Source: JAMXLO01 sp963719805
Lineage (GTDB): Bacteria; Pseudomonadota; Alphaproteobacteria; Acetobacterales; Acetobacteraceae
Assembly: GCA_963719805.1 (NCBI GenBank)
Contig: CAVRDF010000008.1
Coordinates: 248,001 to 312,000, forward strand
Direction of reading: 5' to 3'
Length of the DNA: 64,000 bases
The translations under genes and the position numbers were made by a program. Below, one piece after another: positions 17,554 to 26,750 of this stretch; positions within the stretch are counted from its first letter, which is position 1, and each line of letters begins with the position of its first letter. The notes under the pieces are model-generated. The model was not told the DNA's origin and searched no databases. It worked only from the letters and a program-made list of their open reading frames with translations.

Positions 17554-18306
17554 ATGCGCCTGGAAGGGAAAGTGGCCATCGTCAGCGGTGCCGCCTCTGG
17601 CATGGGGGCCGCGACGGCACGGCGGTTTGCCAAGGAAGGCGCCAAGGTGGTGATCGCCGACATGCTGGAGGAGGAAGGCCGCAAGGTTGCGTCCGAAATC
17701 ACCCGCGCCAACGGTGCGGCGGAATTCATCAAGCTGGACGTGACCAGCGAGGCCGACTGGAGATCGGTGGTCGATGCGACAGTGCAGAAATTCGGCAAGC
17801 TCGACATCCTGGTCAACAATGCCGGCATCAGCGGCAGCGCGGTATCCGACATGCTGGACACCGGCGCATGGGATCGGCTGATGGAGGTGAACGCCCGCGG
17901 CGTGTTCCTCGGCACCAAATACGCGGTGCTGGCGATGCAGCAGGCCGGCGGCGGATCGATCATCAATCTGTCGTCGATCTCCGGCAATGCCGGTCAGACG
18001 ATGACCCATATGGGCTACAATGCGTCGAAGGGCGCGGTGCGCACGTTGACCAAATCCACCGCAGTGCAGTTTGGGCGCGACAGGATCCGCGCGAATTCGG
18101 TGCATCCGGGGCTGATGCCGCCGATGCGAACCTCGGGTAAGACAGCAGATCCGGAAGTGCGGGCGAAGATGCTGCAAACGGTGCCGTTGCGGCGCGCCGG
18201 CGAGGTGGACGAAGTCGCCAACGCGATCCTGTTCCTGGCGTCCGATGAAGCGTCTTACATCACCGGCGCGGAACTCTATGTCGATGGCGGCTATCTGGCG
18301 GCATAA
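17554..18306 (+). CDS. SDR-family NAD(P)-dependent oxidoreductase
   Basis: A 250-residue classical short-chain dehydrogenase. Cofactor loop 'VSGAASGMGAA' (residues 10-20), 'NNAG' near 88, catalytic Ser in 'NLSSISG' (about 140) and 'YNASKGA' (Tyr/Lys, about 155-159). The family C-terminal segment 'ASYITGAELYVDGGYL' is present. AGGAGGAA lies 6 bases before the ATG at 17554, which excludes the longer frame from 17479. It is followed 11 bases later by the phytanoyl-CoA dioxygenase-like gene, so the two are likely co-transcribed. Substrate unknown; a hydroxy- or ketosteroid-like or cyclic alcohol substrate is common in this group. Confidence 0.88.
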   Translation: MRLEGKVAIVSGAASGMGAATARRFAKEGAKVVIADMLEEEGRKVASEITRANGAAEFIKLDVTSEADWRSVVDATVQKFGKLDILVNNAGISGSAVSDMLDTGAWDRLMEVNARGVFLGTKYAVLAMQQAGGGSIINLSSISGNAGQTMTHMGYNASKGAVRTLTKSTAVQFGRDRIRANSVHPGLMPPMRTSGKTADPEVRAKMLQTVPLRRAGEVDEVANAILFLASDEASYITGAELYVDGGYLAA

Positions 18307-18317
18307 GGATGCATACG

Positions 18318-19115
18318 ATGCCACTCAGCAACCAGCAGCTTCAGCAGTTCGACCGGGAAGGCTATCTGTTCCTGCCGGACCTGTTCTCAGCCGAGGAAAT
18401 AGCGGCGCTGCGTGTCGAGGCGAAAGCGATCTTCCGCACCGACCGCAAGGAGATCTGGCGCGAGAAGTCCGGCTCTCCCCGCACCGCTTTTGCAGCGCAT
18501 ACCTATAACGAGGCGTTTCGCCTGCTTGGTGCGCACCCGCGGCTGATCCGGCCCGTCGAGCAGGTGTTCGGCGAACAGCTGTATATGCATCAGTTCAAGA
18601 TCAACGCAAAGTCTGCCTTCGACGGCGAGGTGTGGCAGTGGCACCAGGACTACGGCACCTGGGCACGCGATGACGGCATGCCGGAACCGCGCGCGATGAA
18701 CATCTCGGTCTTTCTCGACGAAGTGCTGCCGATCAACGGGCCGCTGATGCTGGTGCCGCGCAGCCACACGGAGGGCGTGCTGTCGGCCGGCCATGATCTG
18801 TCCACCACGTCGTATCCGCTATGGACGCTGGACAACGCGGCGGTCGAGGCGCTGGTGCGCCGTGGCGGTATCGTCACGCCGACCGGAAAGCCAGGCGCGG
18901 TGCTGATGTTCCATGGCAATCTGGTGCATGGTTCGGCCGGCAACATCACGCCCTACCCGCGCAAAATCGTCTATCTGACGCTGAACGCGGTTTCCAACTA
19001 CATCCGCACGCCGACGCGGCCGGACTGGATCGCACACCGCGATTTCCGTCCGATCGAACCGGTGGCGGACGATGCATTGCTGCGCTACGCCGCGGATCAC
19101 AGAGAGGCAGCCTAG
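18318..19115 (+). CDS. phytanoyl-CoA dioxygenase family protein
   Basis: A 265-residue Fe(II)/2-oxoglutarate-dependent oxygenase. The iron ligands are visible: His and Asp in 'WQWHQDYGTW' (about residues 107-116) and the distal His in 'FHGNLVHGSAGNITPYPR' (about 205). The 2-oxoglutarate-binding Arg is likely in 'PRKIVYLTLN'. AAGGA lies 8 bases before ATG 18318; an ATG at 18309 would be too close to that site. It shares an operon with the SDR gene. Bacterial members hydroxylate small molecules such as ectoine, amino acids or halogenated compounds; the substrate here is unknown. Confidence 0.85.
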   Translation: MPLSNQQLQQFDREGYLFLPDLFSAEEIAALRVEAKAIFRTDRKEIWREKSGSPRTAFAAHTYNEAFRLLGAHPRLIRPVEQVFGEQLYMHQFKINAKSAFDGEVWQWHQDYGTWARDDGMPEPRAMNISVFLDEVLPINGPLMLVPRSHTEGVLSAGHDLSTTSYPLWTLDNAAVEALVRRGGIVTPTGKPGAVLMFHGNLVHGSAGNITPYPRKIVYLTLNAVSNYIRTPTRPDWIAHRDFRPIEPVADDALLRYAADHREAA

Positions 19116-19143
19116 AACACCTCGCCCACGCGGTCGGCGAGGT

Positions 19144-20703
19144 TTACACCAGTCGCGTCGCGCAGTTGCTGCCGTCGCAATGCCAAACCGCGCCATCCCA
19201 GAATGGATCCGCGCCACCATCCAGCGTACCGTCCACATCGCGCGTAACGGCGTGCAGCAACCCGTAGTGCACGCCATAGCGCGGCTGCATCCACGCAGCG
19301 GGGAGTCCGGCAGCGGTGAGCTGATCGAACAATGCCTCCCCCATCGCCGGGTTCACCACCAATGTGCCGTCATACCAGTTCGCGCCCGGCGCCGCGGTGG
19401 CCGCTTCGGCTGACAACTCAAGATCGATCATGTTGACGATGCCGCGGATCACCGCACCGGGAATGCGCGTGCTGCCGGCGGCGCCCAGCGCGATGCAGCG
19501 CCCGTCGGGGTGGCGCAGGATGGTGGGCACCATCTCGGTGCGATCGCGGCGCAACGAGCGATTGCGTTCCGCCATGCGATAGCTGTGCGCGAACAGAAAA
19601 CCGTCATCCGGCGCCGCCACGAGCGCGCCGAAATGCGGCCCGATTGAACTGGTCAGCGCGACCGCAAGACCCGTCTCATCGATTGCCGAGATATGCGTGG
19701 TGTCGGCGCGTCGCGCTTGCGGCGCAGCGCGGCGCCGGTGCAGCCATCCGCCAACCAACGCGGGATCAGCGCGCAATGCCCGCAGACGTTCAGCACCCGC
19801 GGTGTGCCAGCACGGATCCAGCAAGTGATCGGCCGCAGCGTGTTCATCGGTCTTGCGGCCGCGATGCGCGATGGCCTGAGCCAGCGCCAGCGTGACCCAT
19901 CGCTCGGACGCATCCATGCGCGCAATGTCGAAGCATTCGAGAATGCTCAGCGTGGCCGCCAGCGCGTGGCCATGGCCCTGGCGGCCAATGGTGCAGACCT
20001 GCCAGCCTCGGTAGGAGCTGCGCACCACCTCACCTTCCAGCGGCTGATACGCCGCGAAGTCGTCGCGCGTCAGCGTGCTGCCCATGCTGCGCAGATGCGT
20101 GATCAGCCGCTCACTGCGGCGACCATCCATCACCGTGTCCGGCCCGTCGCGGCCTAAATCGTCCAGCACTGCGGCGAGCGCCGGTTGCACCCGATGTTCG
20201 CCGACAGCCCACGGTTTGCCGTGGTGAAGAAAATAACGCTGTGTCGCCGCATCGCGCCGCAATAGATGGGCCGCGGCATGCCAGGCAGCTGACAGGCGCG
20301 GCGGCACCGCATACCCCTCAGCGGCAAGCCTGACAGCCGGCGCAATCACTTGCGCGGGCGCAAGCCGGCCGAACTGCTCGACCGCCGCAACAAGCGTGCG
20401 GGGATTGCCGGGCACCGGCACCACGCGCGCACCCGCCGGGCGCGATTGATCGCTGCCATCCTCACCCGCGGCCGGCAATGCCGTACGCCCGTCCAGGGCG
20501 ACAGCGCGTCCGTCCGGCCACGCGATCAGCACATGGCAACGCCCGGCCAGGCTGGTGTTCGCTGGATCGGCCACAGCAAGCGCGAACGCCGTTGCAACGG
20601 CGGCATCGACTGCGTTGCCGCCCTGCCGCAACACGCGCGAACCGGCCTCGGTCGCAACGGCTGATCCCGCGGAAATGACCCCTCGCATTGACGGCAGTTG
20701 CAT
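19144..20703 (-). CDS. gamma-glutamyltransferase family protein
   Basis: A 519-residue member of the Ntn-hydrolase GGT family, which cleaves gamma-glutamyl amides such as glutathione after self-processing. The precursor cleavage site and nucleophile are in 'RADTTHISAIDETG' (Thr, about residue 330). 'GGNAVDAAVATAFALAV' near residue 30 is the family N-terminal motif. No clear signal peptide is seen, unlike periplasmic GGTs. ATG at 20703 (or 20688) is preferred over the long upstream frame, which would run antisense into the iminopeptidase gene. The gene is divergent from pip with fewer than 40 bases between starts. Confidence 0.85.
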   Translation of the reverse strand: MQLPSMRGVISAGSAVATEAGSRVLRQGGNAVDAAVATAFALAVADPANTSLAGRCHVLIAWPDGRAVALDGRTALPAAGEDGSDQSRPAGARVVPVPGNPRTLVAAVEQFGRLAPAQVIAPAVRLAAEGYAVPPRLSAAWHAAAHLLRRDAATQRYFLHHGKPWAVGEHRVQPALAAVLDDLGRDGPDTVMDGRRSERLITHLRSMGSTLTRDDFAAYQPLEGEVVRSSYRGWQVCTIGRQGHGHALAATLSILECFDIARMDASERWVTLALAQAIAHRGRKTDEHAAADHLLDPCWHTAGAERLRALRADPALVGGWLHRRRAAPQARRADTTHISAIDETGLAVALTSSIGPHFGALVAAPDDGFLFAHSYRMAERNRSLRRDRTEMVPTILRHPDGRCIALGAAGSTRIPGAVIRGIVNMIDLELSAEAATAAPGANWYDGTLVVNPAMGEALFDQLTAAGLPAAWMQPRYGVHYGLLHAVTRDVDGTLDGGADPFWDGAVWHCDGSNCATRLV

Positions 20704-20727
20704 GGCCGCTGCTATACCATGCAGCGA

Positions 20728-21678
20728 ATGCCGCGCGGCGACCTCTTTCCCGAGATTGGACCATTCGAGACCGGCTATCTGCCGCTCTCGGCAAGTCAAG
20801 TCATGTACTGGGAACAGGTGGGCAACCCGCGCGGCCGGCCGGTGCTGTTCCTGCACGGTGGTCCGGGCGCGGGCGCGGGCGCCGTGCATCGGCGGTTCTT
20901 CGACCCGGAATTCTGGCGCGTCATCATCTTCGACCAGCGCGGCGCCGGCCGGTCACGGCCATTGGGCAGCCTGGAGAACAACACCACGCAGGATCTGGTA
21001 TCCGACATCGAAACCCTTCGCCGGCATCTTGGCCTGGAACGCTTGCTGTTGTTCGGCGGCTCGTGGGGCTCGACCCTGGCGTTGGCCTATGCCCAGGCAT
21101 ATCCCGAGCGTGTCCTCGGCTGCGTGTTGCGCGGCGTGTTCCTCGGCCGGCCGCAGGAAGTGGAATGGTTCCTGCACGGGCTCGCCGCGGTTTTCCCCGA
21201 TGCGCATGCCGCTTTCGCCGGCTTCCTGCCTGAAGAAGAGCGGCACGACATCCTCGGTGGCTATCTGCGGCGGCTTACCGATGCCGATCCTTCAGTGCAT
21301 CTGCCGGCCGCGCGCTCGTGGTCGGTATACGAAGGCTCCTGCAGCACCCTGCTGCCCAGCCCGGAAACCGTCAGTTCGTTCGCGCAGGACCGTACCGCGC
21401 TCGGGCTGGCGCGTATCGAAGCCTACTACTTCGCGCACAACCTGTTCCTGCCGCCGGAGGGGTTGCTCGGTAGCATGCATACCATCGCGCGCATTCCGGC
21501 CGAGATCGTGCAAGGCCGCTACGACATGATCTGTCCGCCTCGCACCGCCTTCGAACTCGCCGCGGCGTGGCCCTCGGCGCGGCTTTCGATCGTGCCGGAC
21601 GCAGGACATTCAGCATTGGAACCCGGTATCCGCCGCGCCCTGGTCGCGGCAGTCGAGCGCTTCCGGCAAGGGAGGTAG
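20728..21678 (+). CDS. pip: proline iminopeptidase
   Basis: An alpha/beta hydrolase releasing N-terminal proline from peptides. Markers are the oxyanion segment 'FLHGGPGAGAG' (about residues 41-51), the nucleophile elbow 'LFGGSWGSTLALAYA' (Ser about 112), the Asp in 'QGRYDMICPP' and the His in 'PDAGHSALEPG'. 'VIIFDQRGAGRSRP' is diagnostic of the family. The ATG at 20728 gives 316 residues, the usual length; one at 20719 is also possible. Next to a gamma-glutamyltransferase it fits peptide or glutathione breakdown. The LtnD-like gene starts 4 bases after its stop. Confidence 0.9.
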   Translation: MPRGDLFPEIGPFETGYLPLSASQVMYWEQVGNPRGRPVLFLHGGPGAGAGAVHRRFFDPEFWRVIIFDQRGAGRSRPLGSLENNTTQDLVSDIETLRRHLGLERLLLFGGSWGSTLALAYAQAYPERVLGCVLRGVFLGRPQEVEWFLHGLAAVFPDAHAAFAGFLPEEERHDILGGYLRRLTDADPSVHLPAARSWSVYEGSCSTLLPSPETVSSFAQDRTALGLARIEAYYFAHNLFLPPEGLLGSMHTIARIPAEIVQGRYDMICPPRTAFELAAAWPSARLSIVPDAGHSALEPGIRRALVAAVERFRQGR

Positions 21679-21682
21679 TCGC

Positions 21683-22576
21683 ATGAAGGTCGCGGTGATC
21701 GGGCTCGGCAACATGGGCATGGGCGCCGCACTGAACCTGCTGCGCAAAGGTCATCACGTCACCGGCTGCGATGTGCGCGATGCGCTGTTGCAGGAATTGC
21801 AGGCGGCCGGCGGCACGGCGATATCGCGTGCGGCGGATCTGCCCGGCGATACCGACGCCGTGGTGGTGTTCGTGGTGAACGCGGCGCAGACCGAGGATGT
21901 GCTGTTCGCTGCCAATGGCTGCCTCGCGAAACTGTCGAAGGGCGCCGTCGTTCTGTGCTGCGCCACCATCGCACCGGAGGCAGCCCGAACACTGGAAGCA
22001 AAGATCTCCGCCGCCGGTTTCCTGATGCTGGATGCACCGGTGTCGGGTGGGCGTGTCGGCGCGGAGGCCGGTACGATGACGGTGATGGCCTCCGGCTCGG
22101 ATGCCGCATTCGCCAAGGCACAGCCGGTGCTGGATGCGATCTCCGCCAAGGTTTGGCGCCTGGGCGACAAAGCAGGCATCGGCAGTACCGTGAAGATGGT
22201 GAACCAGTTGCTCGCCGGCGTGCACATCGCCACAGCCGCCGAAGCACTGGCACTGGGTATCCGTGCCGGTGCCGATGCGCGCACGCTGTTCGAGGTGATC
22301 TCCTCCTCGGCAGGAAGTTCGTGGATGTGGCAGAACCGCGTGCCGCACATTCTGGAAGGCGACGACACGCCGCTTTCGGCGGTGAACATCTTCGTCAAGG
22401 ATCTTGGCATCGTTCTGGATCAGGCGCGTTCTCTGACCTTTCCGTTGCCGATGGCGTCCGCCGCGCATCAGTTGTTCCTCGCCGCGGCGGCGCATGGCGA
22501 TGGCGGAAAGGACGATGCATTCGTGATCCGCGTGTGGCAGGCGCTGGCCGGGATCAAGCTGCCGAAGGACGCGTGA
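21683..22576 (+). CDS. NAD-dependent dehydrogenase, L-threonate dehydrogenase/3-hydroxyisobutyrate dehydrogenase family
   Basis: A 297-residue beta-hydroxyacid dehydrogenase. The Rossmann loop is 'VIGLGNMGMGAA' (residues 5-16); the substrate-binding signature is 'DAPVSGGRVGAEAGTM' (about 116-131); the catalytic Lys is in 'STVKMVNQLLAG' (about 172). 'SSWMWQNRVPHIL' is characteristic of the LtnD branch rather than of GarR or MmsB. It likely oxidises L-threonate or a related 3-hydroxy acid. It is packed between pip (4 bases) and the ClC gene. A second, badly eroded copy of its C-terminal coding region lies 1.4 kb downstream. Confidence 0.85.
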   Translation: MKVAVIGLGNMGMGAALNLLRKGHHVTGCDVRDALLQELQAAGGTAISRAADLPGDTDAVVVFVVNAAQTEDVLFAANGCLAKLSKGAVVLCCATIAPEAARTLEAKISAAGFLMLDAPVSGGRVGAEAGTMTVMASGSDAAFAKAQPVLDAISAKVWRLGDKAGIGSTVKMVNQLLAGVHIATAAEALALGIRAGADARTLFEVISSSAGSSWMWQNRVPHILEGDDTPLSAVNIFVKDLGIVLDQARSLTFPLPMASAAHQLFLAAAAHGDGGKDDAFVIRVWQALAGIKLPKDA

Positions 22577-22580
22577 AGGA

Positions 22581-23862
22581 TTGACCGCGACCAGACGGCT
22601 ACGGCTGCATTCGACTCGGACCCAGCGCCAGCTCACCTTCCTCTTGGGCGGTATCGTGGTCGGCGGCGCAGCTGTCGCGCTCGCGTTGCTGGCCGACGAG
22701 GCGCAGGCGGCATTCAAAATCCTGATCCAGCACTGGCCGTATGCGTCGCTGCTGGTGACGCCAGCAGGATTGGCTATTTCCGCCTATCTGACGCTGCGGG
22801 TATTTCCCAACTCGCAAGGTAGCGGCATTCCGCAGGCGATCGCAGCGCGGCGTCTGGATGACCAACAGGCGCGTGGACGACTGGTGTCGATCCGCATTGC
22901 CGTCGGCAAGATCCTGCTGACGTTGTTCGGTTTGCTGTGCGGTGCATCGATCGGACGCGAAGGACCTACTGTGCAGGTCGGTTCCTCGATCATGTTCGCC
23001 GTCGGCCGGTTATCGCCACGGCGGCAAAGCGGCCTGATCCTCGCAGGCGCGTCGGCTGGCATAGCGGCGGCGTTCAACACACCCCTGGCCGGAATCATCT
23101 TCGGCATCGAGGAGATGAGCCGCGCGTACCGAAGTACAGTCAATCGGACTTGTCGTCGGCGGCATCGTCGTAGCAGGCCTGACATCGCTCGCGCTGATGG
23201 GCGACTACACCTACTTCGGCACCACGTCAGTCACGCTGCACGGTTTCCTGCCATGGCTCGCGTCGATCCTGTGCGCGGGCGTCGGCGGGCTGCTTGGCGG
23301 CGTGTTCAGCCGCATCCTGATCGAGTTTGGCCGCGGCCTGCCGGGTGCGATCGGCGGTGTCATCAAGCGTCATCCCGTGGTGTTCGCCGCATGTTGCGGC
23401 CTGGCTGCCGCAGTCTGCGGGATCGCCTCCGGCGGCACGGTGTACGGCACCGGTTATGACCAGGTGAAAACACTGATCGAGGCCGGCGCGCCACTGCCGC
23501 AGACGTTCGGCCTGTACAAAATCGCGGCCACAACGCTCGCGTCGATCAGCGGCATACCGGGCGGCATCTTTTCGCCGTCGCTGGCCGTCGGCGCTGGCAT
23601 CGGATTCAACTTCGCCAGCCTGTTCCCCGGCGTGCCGGTGAACGCGCTGATCCTTATCGGCATGGTGTCGTATTTCACCGGCGTGGTGCAGGCACCGATC
23701 ACGGCGGTGACCATCGTGGCAGAGATGACCAACGACCACGCGATGGTGCTGCCGCTCATGGTGGCAGCCGTGATCGCCTACTGGGCATCGCGCATCGTCT
23801 GCGCCGAGGGTGTCTATCACGCTCTGTCAAAGAACTTCCTGCCGGCCCAGGCGGCCGGTTGA
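22581..23862 (+). CDS. ClC-family chloride channel/antiporter (frameshifted as given)
   Basis: A membrane protein of the ClC family with the selectivity motifs GSGIP (in 'NSQGSGIPQAI'), GREGP (in 'SIGREGPTVQ', including the gating Glu) and 'SGIPGGIFSPSLAVGAGIG'. The frame breaks at 23126-23130: deleting one C of GTACC changes the reading to 'EEMSRAYEVQSIGLVVGG', which joins both halves perfectly. The corrected protein has 426 residues, a normal length. The start is a TTG at 22581 directly after AAGGA; no better start is visible. Likely a H+/Cl- exchanger without CBS domains. It follows the LtnD-like gene by 4 bases. Confidence 0.85.
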
Positions 23863-23873
23863 ATGGACCAACG

Positions 23874-23966
23874 CACCAATTGTTCCTCACCACAACGACG
23901 CGCAGCGAGGGCACGAAGCACGATGCGTTCGTCACCCGGAAGCAGCAGGCGCTGACCGGAAGCGAG
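23874..23966 (+). pseudogene. eroded C-terminal remnant of a second LtnD-like dehydrogenase
   Basis: The plus-strand translation 'THQLFLTTTTRSEGTKHDAF' and then 'KQQALTG' aligns without gaps with residues near 262-290 of the intact LtnD-like enzyme ('AHQLFLAAAAHGDGGKDDAF', 'VWQALAG'). By hand count 66 of 93 bases match between 23874-23966 and 22466-22558. No other part of the gene is present. It occupies part of the 158-base gap between the ClC gene and the esterase gene. Confidence 0.7.
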
Positions 23967-24020
23967 TGCCGCAGAAGGCCTGAGCGAGGGTTGCCGGCGC
24001 TTTCGGAAGGCTGCCGAAAC

Positions 24021-24893
24021 CTACTTGTGCTCGCCACACGCCGACGCCGCAGAGACAAAGCGCAAGGTCTGCTCGCGCACTGGTGCAAGAAATGACAACT
24101 GCTGCGAAAAGGCGGCGATGATCGCGCGGTGACTGATGCCCGGATCCAGTTCGGACTCTACGCTGGCGCCTGCCGCGCGAAGTCGTTCGGCGAGCCGAAG
24201 CGTATTGGCTGGGTCAACGGTGCCGTCAGCTTGCCCCGCCAGCAGCAGCATCGGGGGGGCGCGCGCCGTGACGTAGTTGATCGGTTGGGACCGCGGCCAT
24301 TCATCCTCCGGACCGAACACAGCCTTCACCGCGGGGCTGGCAACCGGGAGGAAATCGTAGGGCCCTGCCAGTCCGATGACGCCGCAAATGTCACGGTCCG
24401 GCGCAAGGCCGGCCGAGCGCAGGTACACGGGGTCCAGCGCCAGCAGCGTCGCGATTTGCGCCCCCGCCGAGTGCCCCATCAAGAACAATCTGTGCGGATC
24501 GCCTCCGAATTTGGCTGCATTGGCGTGGGCCCAGGCCACGGCAGCGGCACCGTCATTGATGAACGCAGGAAACTGCACCGCCGGATGCAGCCGGTAATCC
24601 GGAATGATCACGACGACGCCGTGCTCGGCCAGCGATGCCCCGACAAAGCCATACATCGCCTTGTCGCCAGTTTCCCAGCCACCGCCATAGAAGAACACAA
24701 CGACGGGCGCGGGCGCCGGGGTGACGCCCTGGACCGGTGAGTAGACATCGAGTGTGTGACGCAGGCCTTCCGCATACGCGAGGTCCTGCGTCACTTTGAC
24801 GCCGGCACGCGGAGCCATCGCATTCAACGCCGCGTTCGGCGAGCAGAAATGCAATAGCAGCACTATTAGCAAAATGACGGGCTGCGCACCCAT
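24021..24893 (-). CDS. alpha/beta hydrolase (esterase/lipase, HSL-like)
   Basis: A 290-residue carboxylesterase-type hydrolase. Starting at 24893 gives a hydrophobic N-terminus (about residues 4-18) that could be a signal or lipoprotein leader. The oxyanion motif is 'VVVFFYGGGWETGDK' (HGGGW variant with Tyr for His), the nucleophile is in 'LFLMGHSAGAQIATLLA' (GHSAG), the Asp is in 'AGQADGTVDP' and the His in 'PGISHRAII'. Similar proteins hydrolyse short-chain esters or carbamates. It is divergent from the deacetylase gene. The Tyr in place of the usual His in the oxyanion motif is worth noting but occurs in relatives. Confidence 0.82.
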   Translation of the reverse strand: MGAQPVILLIVLLLHFCSPNAALNAMAPRAGVKVTQDLAYAEGLRHTLDVYSPVQGVTPAPAPVVVFFYGGGWETGDKAMYGFVGASLAEHGVVVIIPDYRLHPAVQFPAFINDGAAAVAWAHANAAKFGGDPHRLFLMGHSAGAQIATLLALDPVYLRSAGLAPDRDICGVIGLAGPYDFLPVASPAVKAVFGPEDEWPRSQPINYVTARAPPMLLLAGQADGTVDPANTLRLAERLRAAGASVESELDPGISHRAIIAAFSQQLSFLAPVREQTLRFVSAASACGEHK

Positions 24894-25053
24894 TTCCGCG
24901 CCCCCGTCGTTTCGGACGGACCATACATTGAGGTCAGTCAACGTAGCATTAAGACCGGGCGACGTTGGACTGGCTCAAAGTCAGACGGCCAAGATAGATG
25001 GTATTGGCCATGGGCTTGAACCCTCCGCAGATCATAATCACCATGCTTCCGTC

Positions 25054-25941
25054 ATGAACCCGGATCCGCTGATACCCTCTGCCCGTCTGGATTATCAGGC
25101 CAGCATCGATCGGCCGCGGCTCAACTTGCCCGATGGCAAGCGGGTCGCCGTGTTCATCGTCGTTAACGTGGAGAACTGGGCGATCGAACGCGCCATGCCT
25201 CGGCAGGTGCTGAGCGCGCCACAGGGGGCGGCGGTACAGCCCGATCTGCCGAACTGGGCGTGGCATGAATACGGCATGCGCGTCGGCTTTTGGCGGTTGA
25301 AGGCGGCCCTGGATGCGCATGGCATCGCACCCTCGATGACCATCAATGGTACCGTTCCTGCTGCGTATCCGCGAGTCTCCCAGGCCGCGCGCGAGGCCGG
25401 CTGGGAGTTCATGGGGCACGGCTTCCAGCAGATCGCCACGCATCTGGTTGACGACCAGCGCACGATGATCCGCGACGCAATCACCGCACTGCGCGAGGCG
25501 GCCGGACACGAAATCGTCGGCTGGCTGGCGCCAGGCCTCACCGAGACCCTGGAAACACCCGATCTGCTGGCCGAGGCCGGCATACGCTATTGCGCCGACT
25601 GGGTGGTGGACGATTTGCCCTGCACGCTGCGCACGACGCACGGCCCACTGCTGACAATGCCATACAGCGTCGAACTGAACGACATCCCGATGATGATGAT
25701 CCAGCACCACACGGCGCGCGAACTGTTCGACCGCACCATTGCACAGTTCGATCGGCTGTATGCCGAAGCGGAGACGCAAGGTGCCAGGATAATGGGCCTC
25801 GCCGTCCATCCCTACATCAGCGGTGTGCCGCATCGTATCGGCTGGTTCGAACAGGCACTGGGCTATATGGCCGCGAAGCCTGGAACCCTGTTCTGGCAAG
25901 GGCGGCAGATCATGGAATGGTATCTGAAGGCGGCAGCATGA
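25054..25941 (+). CDS. polysaccharide deacetylase family protein
   Basis: A 295-residue NodB-fold protein of the allantoinase/PuuE-like branch. 'VAVFIVVNVENWAIE' (residues about 25-39) replaces the usual Asp-Asp of the metal site. 'GWEFMGHGFQQIATHL' supplies His residues and 'IVGWLAPGLTETLETPDLLA' corresponds to the R/W-x-P segment. ATG at 25054 is chosen because the frame upstream overlaps the divergent esterase gene. The stop overlaps the next gene (ATGA), so it is co-translated with the formamidase-like hydrolase. The likely role is hydrolysis of an amide in a small nitrogenous compound rather than of a polymer. Confidence 0.82.
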   Translation: MNPDPLIPSARLDYQASIDRPRLNLPDGKRVAVFIVVNVENWAIERAMPRQVLSAPQGAAVQPDLPNWAWHEYGMRVGFWRLKAALDAHGIAPSMTINGTVPAAYPRVSQAAREAGWEFMGHGFQQIATHLVDDQRTMIRDAITALREAAGHEIVGWLAPGLTETLETPDLLAEAGIRYCADWVVDDLPCTLRTTHGPLLTMPYSVELNDIPMMMIQHHTARELFDRTIAQFDRLYAEAETQGARIMGLAVHPYISGVPHRIGWFEQALGYMAAKPGTLFWQGRQIMEWYLKAAA

Positions 25942-26750
25942 ACTGGGGCGCAATGAGCCGGGCCGAGCGCAGCGCGGCGTATGACAACAGCAACGCTGTC
26001 GCCAACAGTGTCGCGCTCAACGCGGCCCGTGCGGAGGCATCCGCGGAATTCCGCGCGGCGCATCCAGAGCATCTGGACCTGCGCTACGGTCCGCGTGAAC
26101 GCAACACCTGGGACCTGTTTCCGGCAAAGGATCCCAGGGCACCGTGTATCGTCTTCATCCACGGCGGCTACTGGCAGCGCAACAGCAAGGATCAGTTCGC
26201 CAACCTCATCGCTGGTCCGTATGCGCACGGTTGGGCAGCAGCCCTGCCCGGGTACACGCTCGCGCCCGATGCGACCCTGACCGATATCACGGCTGAGATC
26301 ACCACCGCACTCGACTGGCTGGCGCAACACGGGCCGGCGCACGGCATCAGCGGCCCGATCGTGTTGTCAGGCTGGTCGGCTGGAGGACATCTGACGGCAA
26401 TGTGCCTGGCTCATCGCGCCGTTGTCGCGGGATTGGCGATTTCCGGCATCTTCGAACTGGGACCGCTGCGCGATACCAACCTCAACGACAAGCTTCGTCT
26501 CGACGACAAGGAAATCGTCGCGTTGTCGCCGTTGCGTCTGCCCCTCACGCACAAGCCGCTTGCCATCGCCTATGGGACGGACGAACTGCCGCCACTGGTG
26601 TCGGACAGCCGCGATCTGCATGCGAAGCGTGCCGCAGTGCACATGCCAGGCGCGCTGATCCCAATCGCAGGAGCCAACCACTTCACGATCGTGCACGAGT
26701 TGCGCGACGCCGACGGCGAACTGACGCGGCAGGCGCTATTGCTCGCTTAA
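25938..26750 (+). CDS. alpha/beta hydrolase, kynurenine-formamidase-like
   Basis: A 270-residue hydrolase. The motif 'CIVFIHGGYWQRNSKDQ' (about residues 69-85) is the HGGYW signature of arylformamidase-type enzymes. The nucleophile is in 'VLSGWSAGGHLTAM' (Ser about 143), with Asp near 'YGTDELPP' and His in 'IAGANHFTIVH'. It is translationally coupled to the deacetylase gene by a four-base overlap. It overlaps the convergent amidase gene by 15 bases at the 3' end. The pair plus the amidase suggests stepwise hydrolysis of an N-acylated or cyclic amide compound. Confidence 0.82.
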   Translation: MNWGAMSRAERSAAYDNSNAVANSVALNAARAEASAEFRAAHPEHLDLRYGPRERNTWDLFPAKDPRAPCIVFIHGGYWQRNSKDQFANLIAGPYAHGWAAALPGYTLAPDATLTDITAEITTALDWLAQHGPAHGISGPIVLSGWSAGGHLTAMCLAHRAVVAGLAISGIFELGPLRDTNLNDKLRLDDKEIVALSPLRLPLTHKPLAIAYGTDELPPLVSDSRDLHAKRAAVHMPGALIPIAGANHFTIVHELRDADGELTRQALLLA

